Shown one piece after another: positions 52,950 to 59,998 of a stretch of DNA of 64,000 nucleotides (its first letter is position 1; the number at the start of each line of letters is the position of its first letter). The stretch lies in the NCBI GenBank assembly GCA_051005695.1, contig JBPCJC010000062.1, forward strand, positions 1 through 64,000. The letters run 5' to 3'. The position numbers were made by a program, and so were the translations under genes. This DNA is from JACCTI01 sp051005695. GTDB taxonomy: Bacteria; Verrucomicrobiota; Verrucomicrobiia; Chthoniobacterales; UBA10450. The notes beneath the pieces are model-generated. The model saw only the letters and a list, made by a program, of their open reading frames with translations, did no database searches and was not told where the DNA came from.

Positions 52950-54415
52950 AACGAATCTTCATTTCGTGGTTTCCAGCGCTTCTAATTCTGTTCGTTTCCT
53001 TTTCCGCGAGTGCGGATCCGATCACCATCGGTTCGAAAAAATTCACCGAATCCTACGTCCTCGCAGAGATCGCCCGGAACTCGTTAGACTCCGCCGGCTT
53101 CACCGCCGAACACCGCCAGGGGATGGGCGGCACGATCATTCTTTGGGAAGCGCTCCGCACCGGCCAGATCAGTCTCTATCCCGATTACACCGGCACCATC
53201 GCGGAGGAGATTTTGCGGAAACCCGGTGTGGTTTCCCTCGATAATCTTCGCTCGGAGCTCGCTTCGTTCGGCGTCGGAATTTCTAACGAACTCGGCTTCA
53301 ATAACACCTACGCACTGGTGATGCGGCGCTCCACCGCGGCGGCGAAGCACATCAGCAAAATCAGCGATCTGCGCGCTCATCCGGAATTAAAATTTGGCCT
53401 GACCCACGAGTTTCTCGATCGCCGCGACGGCTGGCGCCCGCTCGCCGAACGTTACGGCCTAACGACACCTGACCTCGCCGGAATCGACCACGGCCTCGGC
53501 TACGAAGCGCTGCGCAACGGTTCGATCGACGTCAAGGACGCCTACTCCACGGACGCGAAAATCGCCGAGTTCGATCTCGTTGCACTGATCGACGATCTCG
53601 GATTTTTTCCGCAGTACAAAGCCGTCTTCCTCTTCCGATTATCGCTCCCGTCCGGCGCGATCGACGCCCTCCAAAAAATATCCGGCACTCTTGACGAAGC
53701 GCGCATGATTCGGCTCAACGCCGAAGCCGAACACACCAAAAATTACGCTCGCGCGGCCGACTTGTATTTCGGCGATCACACCACCTCGCACGGCGAAACT
53801 CTCGCGCACAAAATCCTCCGCTGGACCGCGCGGCACCTGGAACTCGCCGGCATCTCCCTGCTTCTATCGGTCATCGTCGGAGTGCCACTCGGCATCGTCG
53901 CCAGCCGCGGCGGCGCCCTCGGTCATATCATTCTCGCCCTCACCAGCGCCGTGCAAACCATCCCGTCACTCGCGTTGCTCGCCTTGCTCGTGCCCGTGCC
54001 GTTCTTCGGAATTAGCGCACGCACCGCGATCGCCGCGCTCTTTCTTTACGGCTTGCTGCCGATCGTGCGCAACACCGCCACCGGGCTGCAAAACATTGCC
54101 CCGGCGATCCGCGAATCTGCCATTGCCCTTGGCCTAACGAGTGGTGCGCGGCTCCGCCAAATCTATCTGCCGATCGCTTCGCGCACTATTCTCGCCGGGA
54201 TCAAAACCAGCGCGGTAATCAACATCGGCACTGCCACCCTCGCCGCGCTCATCGGCGCCGGCGGTCTCGGCGAACCCATCATCAGCGGCCTGAACCTGAA
54301 CGATCACGCGACCATCTTGCAGGGCGCGATTCCCGCCGCCGTTCTCGCACTCCTCGTCCAATGGACGTTCGATCTGCTCGATAGGGTCGTCATACCAAAA
54401 GGCCTGCGCGTGTAG
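52946..54415 (+). CDS. Fused substrate-binding protein and permease (OpuC/EgtU-like)
   Basis: A 489-residue fusion. Residues 1-23 are a signal peptide. Residues ~24-275 form an OpuAC-type binding domain (PITIGSKKFTESYVLAEIA, YPDYTGTIAEEIL, DHGLGYEALRNGSIDVKDAYSTDAKI). Residues ~285-485 form the permease with about five helices (LAGISLLLSVIVGVPLGIVA) and the EAA-like loop IRESAIALGLTSGARLRQIYLPIASRTI. Known EgtU proteins, as I recall them, place the permease first; here the order is reversed. Being co-transcribed with egtBD, it is a candidate ergothioneine/trimethylhistidine transporter; glycine-betaine uptake is the alternative. Confidence 0.85.
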   Translation: MKRIFISWFPALLILFVSFSASADPITIGSKKFTESYVLAEIARNSLDSAGFTAEHRQGMGGTIILWEALRTGQISLYPDYTGTIAEEILRKPGVVSLDNLRSELASFGVGISNELGFNNTYALVMRRSTAAAKHISKISDLRAHPELKFGLTHEFLDRRDGWRPLAERYGLTTPDLAGIDHGLGYEALRNGSIDVKDAYSTDAKIAEFDLVALIDDLGFFPQYKAVFLFRLSLPSGAIDALQKISGTLDEARMIRLNAEAEHTKNYARAADLYFGDHTTSHGETLAHKILRWTARHLELAGISLLLSVIVGVPLGIVASRGGALGHIILALTSAVQTIPSLALLALLVPVPFFGISARTAIAALFLYGLLPIVRNTATGLQNIAPAIRESAIALGLTSGARLRQIYLPIASRTILAGIKTSAVINIGTATLAALIGAGGLGEPIISGLNLNDHATILQGAIPAAVLALLVQWTFDLLDRVVIPKGLRV

Positions 54416-54426
54416 CAGATTGCTCG

Positions 54427-55791
54427 ATGGCGATTGCTTCAACCAATCCGGCGACCGGAATAACGCAGCGCGAATTCGACGCGCTCAGCCCGCAGGAAAT
54501 TGAAACCCGACTGCGCCGGGCCGAGAACGCCTTTGCCCAACATCGACAGACCTCCTTCGCGCAACGCGCCCAGTGCCTGCGCCAAGCTGCGGATTTGCTC
54601 GAGGCGGAGAAGGATTCGTTAGGCCGGACGATCACGCTGGAGATGGGAAAGCTTTTGTCGGCCTCGATCAGTGAAATCGAAAAATGCGCGAGCGGTTGCC
54701 GCTTTTACGCGGAGCATGCTGAGCGTTTCCTCGCCGACCAACCGATCGCATCGGATTCGACTCGCAGTTTCGTTCGCTATCAGCCACTTGGCCCAGTGCT
54801 CGCGATCATGCCGTGGAATTTTCCTTTCTGGCAGGTCTTTCGTTTCGCCGCGCCGGCCTTAATGGCTGGCAATGTCGGCTTGCTCAAACATGCCGCGAAC
54901 GTCCCGCAGTGCGCGCTCGCGATTGAAGATATTTTTCGGCGCGTGGGTTTTGCGGAAGGTGTTTTTCAGACGCTGCTGATCGAGAGCAAACAAACCCGCG
55001 CGATCATCGAAGATCCGCGGATCAAAGCGGTGACCTTGACCGGGAGCGAGCGCGCCGGCAGCGAAGTCGCAAGCATCGCTGCAAAGCAAATCAAGAAGGC
55101 GGTGCTCGAGCTTGGTGGGAGCGATCCGTTTGTCGTCATGCCGAGCGCGGATTTCGCGGCTGCGCTCAAGACTGCGGTGACTGCGCGGACGATCAACAAC
55201 GGGCAATCGTGCATCGCGGCTAAGCGCTTCATCATTGCCGACGAAATCTACGAAAAATTTCTCGGGCAATTTGTCGAGCGCATGCGCGGGTTGCAGATCG
55301 GCGACCCGTTGGATGCAGCGACGGAGATAGGGCCGCTGGCGAACGAAGAGATTCTGCGTGGCGTTGACGATCAAGTGCAGGTGTCGATCAAAGCCGGCGC
55401 GAAACTCTTGTGCGGTGGAAAACGAATCGATCGCCCGGGCTTCTTCTACGAACCGACGGTGCTCGCCGACGTCCCGGCAGATTCTCCCGCGGCCAAAGAG
55501 GAGATCTTCGGACCGGTGGCGGCGTTCTTCCGCGTGAAGGACACCGCGGGCGCAATCGCCCTCGCAAACGACACGACGTTTGGCCTCGGCGCGAGCGTCT
55601 GGACTAACAACCAGTCCGAGCAGGAGCAGTTCGCCGATGAGATCGAAGCCGGGATGGTTTTCATCAACGCCATGGTTGTCTCCGATCCTCGTCTGCCCTT
55701 CGGTGGAGTGAAGCGCTCCGGCTTCGGCCGCGAGCTCGGCGCGGAAGGGATTCGGGAGTTCGTCAACGTGAAGACGGTGGTCGTGGCCTAA
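54427..55791 (+). CDS. NAD(P)-dependent aldehyde dehydrogenase (succinate-semialdehyde type)
   Basis: A 454-residue aldehyde dehydrogenase. It shows the NAD-site GPVLAIMPWNFPFWQV, LTGSERAGSEVA, catalytic Glu in VLELGGSDPFVV, catalytic Cys in NNGQSCIAAKRFI, and EEIFGPVAAFF. It is closest in layout to succinate-semialdehyde dehydrogenase (SSADH/GabD2-like), by inference. It follows the transporter by 11 bp and may share its transcript. The stop codon is inside the dispersed word. Confidence 0.92.
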   Translation: MAIASTNPATGITQREFDALSPQEIETRLRRAENAFAQHRQTSFAQRAQCLRQAADLLEAEKDSLGRTITLEMGKLLSASISEIEKCASGCRFYAEHAERFLADQPIASDSTRSFVRYQPLGPVLAIMPWNFPFWQVFRFAAPALMAGNVGLLKHAANVPQCALAIEDIFRRVGFAEGVFQTLLIESKQTRAIIEDPRIKAVTLTGSERAGSEVASIAAKQIKKAVLELGGSDPFVVMPSADFAAALKTAVTARTINNGQSCIAAKRFIIADEIYEKFLGQFVERMRGLQIGDPLDAATEIGPLANEEILRGVDDQVQVSIKAGAKLLCGGKRIDRPGFFYEPTVLADVPADSPAAKEEIFGPVAAFFRVKDTAGAIALANDTTFGLGASVWTNNQSEQEQFADEIEAGMVFINAMVVSDPRLPFGGVKRSGFGRELGAEGIREFVNVKTVVVA

Positions 55792-55812
55792 CGAGTGGTC
55801 TTCCCGCTCGCG

Positions 55813-55866
55813 TGTCATTCCCGAAGCGGCGAAGCGCGCCGCGCACGCGGCGAGGCCTCACCGTCC
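55813..55866. repeat. Single arm of the intergenic inverted-repeat family
   Basis: GTCATTCCCGAAGCGGCGAA and following GC-rich bases match the outer arm of the elements at 10346 and 58060 but with no clear second arm. It lies in the 130-bp gap between the aldehyde dehydrogenase and S46 peptidase genes. Confidence 0.4.
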
Positions 55867-55921
55867 TGCAAATCTTTCCCGCGCCGATTTGTTCCCGCGG
55901 AGTCGTCCGCTAAGGTGCGTG

Positions 55922-58031
55922 ATGATTTCAGCGCGCATCTTCGCCAGCTTGTTCTCGTTAGGCCTCTCCGTCGTTTCCCTTCAGGCCGATGAAGGCATGT
56001 GGCTTTTCAACAACCCGCCGTTGAAGCAATTCAAGGAGAAATATCAGTTCGAGCCGACGCCGCAGTGGCTCGAACATCTGCAGAAAGCGAGCGTGCGCTT
56101 TAATTCCGGCGGCAGCGGTTCGTTCGTCTCCGCGGATGGCCTGGTAATCACGAACCATCACGTCGGCCTCGACACTCTGCAGAAAATCTCGAGCGAGACG
56201 AACAATTACGTGCGCGACGGCTTCTACGCGAAAACGCGCGCGGAAGAACCGAAGGCGACGGATTTGGAATTGAACGAGCTCATCTCGATCGAGGACGTGA
56301 CTGCGCGGGTGAACGCCGGTGTGCCCGCGGGCTTATCGGCCGATGAGGCGAGCAAGGCGCGGGCGAAAGTGATCGCGGAAATCGAAAAGGAGAGCAAAGA
56401 CAAAACCGGTCTGCGCTCGGACGTGGTCCCGCTTTATCAGGGCGGTGTTTACAATTTGTATCGCTACAAAGCGCTACGACGACGTCCGTCTGGTTTTCGC
56501 GCCCGAGGAGCAGATCGCGTTTTACGGCGGCGATCCGGATAATTTCGAGTATCCGCGCTTCGATCTCGATATCTGTATCTTCCGCGCCTACGAAAACGGC
56601 CAGCCGGCGAAGATCGAGCACTTCCTGAAATGGAATACCAAAGGCCCGAGCGACGGCGAACTGACCTTCGTCAGTGGGCATCCTGGCCGGACGGATCGGC
56701 AATTGACCGCGAGCGAACTGGCAGAGATCCGGGACGCGGAAGTTCCGTATCTGCTGAGCATGTTCAATCGCCGCGAAGTTTTTCTCGATGCTTTCGCGAA
56801 ACGGAGTTTCGAGAACGCGCGGCGCGTGCAGGAAGACGTCCGCGGCGTGGAAAATAATCGCAAGCGTTACGATGGCTATTTAACGGCGCTGCTCGATCCG
56901 GAAGTCTGGAGCGCGATCGAACAACGCGAGCAAAAACTGCGGGGCGAAATGAGTGGCAACGCGAAGTTCAAGGGGACACTCAGCGCCTACGACCGGATCA
57001 AAAATGCGCAGGAGGAAACCGCGAAGATTCTGCCGGTCTACCATTACTTCGAAACCTCTCGCGGAACGGCGGGCGCGACCTATCGAGCGCCGCGCGCATT
57101 TTACAGTACGCTCTTCAAGTATGCGCGACGCCTTCTGCGCGCCGGGGACGAGCGCGTGAAATCGAACGGTGAACGTTTTCCGGAATTCCGCGACAGCAAC
57201 CGCGAATCGCTCGAGCTCGACCTCTTCTCGCCCGAGCCGGTGCATGAAGACGTGGAGCAAGCGACGCTGACCGATTCGCTGACCGACATGACCACGCGAT
57301 TCGGCGTGACCGATCCGCTCGTCCTACAAGTTCTCGCCGGGAAGTCGCCCACGGAGCGCGCGGCCGAATTAGTCAAGAGCACGAAGCTGAAGGATCCCGC
57401 ATTGCGCAAACAACTTTACGAAGGCGGGGCGGCGGCTGTTTCCGCGGCGAAAGATCCGATGATCGAACTCGCCCGACTGGTCGATGAACCGGCACGCGCG
57501 GCGCGAAAAGTTTACGAAGCACAGAATGAAACCAAGCAACAGGCCTACGCGGAGATCGCGAACGCGCGCTTCACTCTGGAAGGCACGAGCTCGTACCCCG
57601 ACGCCACTTTCACTCTTCGTTTGTCCTACGGACCGCTCCGCGGCTACGAGGAGAACGGCCAAACCGTTCCTGCCCTCACGAACATCGCCGGGCTCTATGA
57701 ACGCGCGGCCGAGCACAAGAACGAGCCGCCCTTCGATCTCCCAAAACGTTGGATCGAGCGGAAGGGAAAGTTGAATCTGGACACGCCCTTCAACTTTGTT
57801 TCCGACGCCGATATTATCGGCGGGAATAGCGGCAGCCCGGTGGTGAACAAGGCGAATGAATTCGTCGGAATCATTTTCGATGGGAACATCCAGTCGTTAG
57901 TCCTGGATGGCATTTTCTCCAACAAACAGGCGCGCGCTGTCAGTGTGGATTCCGCGGCCATCAGCGAAGCTTTGCGCAAGGTCTATGATGCGAACGCGCT
58001 CGCGGATGAGTTGGAAGGCGCGAAGAAATAA
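55922..58031 (+). pseudogene. S46-family (DPP7-like) secreted peptidase with one-base frameshift
   Basis: From ATG 55922 the gene has a signal peptide, then DEGMWLFNNPPLKQFKEKY and the catalytic His in DGLVITNHHVG. The frame breaks at VYNLYRYK (about 56473): an extra G shifts it, and the next frame continues RYDDVRLVFAPEEQIAFYGGDPDNFEYPRFD to the end, with catalytic Ser in IGGNSGSPVVN. Without the shift it would be a ~700-residue dipeptidyl-peptidase 7/11-type enzyme. As only one base is off and everything else is conserved, it is either a very recent mutation or a sequence error. Confidence 0.85.
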
Positions 58032-58059
58032 CGCGCCGCGACAACCGCTCCGGCAATGC

Positions 58060-58179
58060 CATCCTGAGTCGCGCAGACGACGGAGGATCTCGCGCCGGGC
58101 GACTGGTTACGCTAGGTCGCAATGGGCGACCAAGGGTAGTAGTGAGATCCCTCGGCGCGCTCCGCCGCCTCGGGATGAC
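58060..58179. repeat. Intergenic inverted-repeat element (~120 bp)
   Basis: The left arm (from 58061, ATCCTGAGTCGCGCAGACGA then GGAGGATCTCGC) is repeated in inverse at 58144-58179 (GAGATCCCTCGGCGCGC ... CCTCGGGATGAC). The layout matches 10346-10469. It lies between two convergent genes and could act as a bidirectional transcription stop. Confidence 0.75.
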
Positions 58180-58207
58180 ACACTCGGGAGGAAGGCGCCG
58201 CTCGCAG

Positions 58208-58624
58208 CTACCCAAGCCACCACGCCGTGATCAACGACGCGAGCAAAGCATTCGTTAACCAGGTCAGCAGCAACCCAAAAATAACCAGCGGGTGCAGGTT
58301 CACGTAGATGAAATTGTTAATCAATACCGGCGCGGCCAGGGCGGCCCAGGCGAGGATGGCAAACCAGACGGCGCCGTAAAAGCCTTGGCCCAAACTGCCG
58401 CCGTTGCCGCGCGCGACCATGACATACAACGTCGCGATCACGATGGCAGCGCCGAGGGTTACCAGGCTGGAAATGGCGTGGCTCAGGCCGGTTTCGCGCC
58501 GCCAAGTTTGCGGAGTGCGCGCTTGAAATTTGTGGAAGACGAGCCCGACCCAAAACCAGCTGGTGAAAATGGAGATGAGGCCAGCGATGACGCCGGGGAC
58601 GAAGGCGATGCGGAGCGAGTTCAT
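58208..58624 (-). CDS. Four-helix small membrane protein (possibly DUF1761-like)
   Basis: From ATG 58624 (MNSLRIAFVPGVIAG) a ~138-residue inner-membrane protein with four hydrophobic helices and no signal peptide. The first helix is followed by WFWVGLVFHKFQARTPQTWRRE, a pattern like DUF1761 proteins, though I am not certain. Function unknown. It is in the same direction as the dienelactone hydrolase upstream (20 bp). Confidence 0.6.
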   Translation of the reverse strand: MNSLRIAFVPGVIAGLISIFTSWFWVGLVFHKFQARTPQTWRRETGLSHAISSLVTLGAAIVIATLYVMVARGNGGSLGQGFYGAVWFAILAWAALAAPVLINNFIYVNLHPLVIFGLLLTWLTNALLASLITAWWLG

Positions 58625-58644
58625 GGGGGAAACCGGTGGAGTGA

Positions 58645-59445
58645 CTACAACATTTTTAGCAAGGTTTTCCAGCGCGCCCACGCGTCGTCGCGGGCTTTTT
58701 TGTTGGCTTCGTCGGCACCCGGCATTTCGCCTTCGCGCATGAAACCGTGGCCGGCGCCGGCGTAGGTTACCGGCTCATATTTTTTGCCGGCGGCTTTCAT
58801 CAGCTCCTGGCCTTTCGGAATGGTTGCGCCAACGCGCGCATCTTTCTCGCCGTAGAATCCGTAGACCGGGCAGGCGATTCTCGCGGCGTCAGCGGCATCA
58901 TCGACCGCGGTTCCGTAAAAGGAATACGCCGCCTTGAGTTTCGGATTCACGCTCGCGTAACCAAACGCCCAACCGCCGCCCCAGCAAAATCCGGCCACCG
59001 CGAGCGTGCCGTTGCTCGCGGGAATTTTCTCCGCGTACGCGGCGGTTGCATTTAAATCGGCAATCACCTGCGCTTTCGGCAGGGCCGAAATCGCTTTGCG
59101 CGCGCCGTCGATATCGGCATAGGTCTGGCCGCTAAGCAGGTCCGGCGCGATCGCGATCACGCCATTCTCTGCCAGTTGATCGCAGACGCAGCGGACCCAA
59201 TCCGTCAGACCAAAGATTTCGTGAATCACGAGCACGACTGGCGCTTTCTCTTTGCGTTCCGGATAGACGATGAACGCCTTCAGCGTGCGCGCACCGCTCT
59301 TGAATTCCACCCATTCGCCATGACGCGGCGAATTATTCAGCCGCGGCTTCGCCCAATCCTGCGCGGCACTTGGCTGCCAGGCGATCGCGCAAAAGAGCGC
59401 CGCGAGAAAAAAAATGCGCGCCGATTTTGGGAGAAGTTCGTTCAT
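58645..59445 (-). CDS. Exported dienelactone hydrolase family protein
   Basis: From ATG 59445 (preferred; upstream residues are non-family) a ~266-residue protein with a signal peptide (MNELLPKSARIFFLAALFCA...). The catalytic Cys lies in AGFCWGGGWAFGYA, acid in GEKDARVG and His in AGHGFMRE. The natural substrate of periplasmic members is not known. The start overlaps the DoxX stop by 4 bp, so the two form an operon. Confidence 0.88.
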   Translation of the reverse strand: MNELLPKSARIFFLAALFCAIAWQPSAAQDWAKPRLNNSPRHGEWVEFKSGARTLKAFIVYPERKEKAPVVLVIHEIFGLTDWVRCVCDQLAENGVIAIAPDLLSGQTYADIDGARKAISALPKAQVIADLNATAAYAEKIPASNGTLAVAGFCWGGGWAFGYASVNPKLKAAYSFYGTAVDDAADAARIACPVYGFYGEKDARVGATIPKGQELMKAAGKKYEPVTYAGAGHGFMREGEMPGADEANKKARDDAWARWKTLLKML

Positions 59446-59846
59446 GTTAAATGGCCGCGTTGGTTCGCGCCGCGGAAGATCATCGCATCGAGACTCCACG
59501 GCCCGCCGCCGCGGAAAAAGATGTAGAGAAAGACGAAGCAATAAACGACCGCGAGTTCGCCTTTATTGACGATCGGCAACGGCGACGTCGGGAAATGCGC
59601 CATGAAATAAGCCACCGCCATCATGCCGCTGGCGAAAAAGGCCGCCGGCCGGGTAAGCAAGCCGAGGGCGATCAAGAGCCCGCCGACGAGCTCGATGATT
59701 CCGCCGAACAGCATCATCCCGTGCGCCTCGCCTTTGCCACCAAACATGCCGAAGAGCTTTTGCGCGCCGTGGCAGACGAACATCAGACCGACGATCAGGC
59801 GCAGGAGCGCGTAAAAGTAACCGGAGTATTTTTCGAGAGAATTCAC
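59442..59846 (-). CDS. DoxX family membrane protein
   Basis: From GTG 59846 (VNSLEKYSGYFYALLRLIVG) a ~134-residue, four-helix DoxX-family protein. It contains LMFVCHGAQKLFGMFGG and GGIIELVGGLLIALGLLTRPAAF. It overlaps the dienelactone hydrolase by 4 bp. DoxX proteins have been tied to oxidative stress and quinone/thiol systems in other bacteria; here that is inference. Confidence 0.88.
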   Translation of the reverse strand: MNSLEKYSGYFYALLRLIVGLMFVCHGAQKLFGMFGGKGEAHGMMLFGGIIELVGGLLIALGLLTRPAAFFASGMMAVAYFMAHFPTSPLPIVNKGELAVVYCFVFLYIFFRGGGPWSLDAMIFRGANQRGHLT

Positions 59847-59998
59847 CGAGCCAAGCTGCGCGATGCGGCTTCTCGATGTCAAGATTGGCGCGTGCGGGAA
59901 ATGGTAACGTTGTTTCGCTGAACGTCCGCGGATGCGAATTGTCGAATCCCGTTCAACTGCAGAGGCGCGGCTCGATCTCGCCGCCACTCTTCGTGCTC

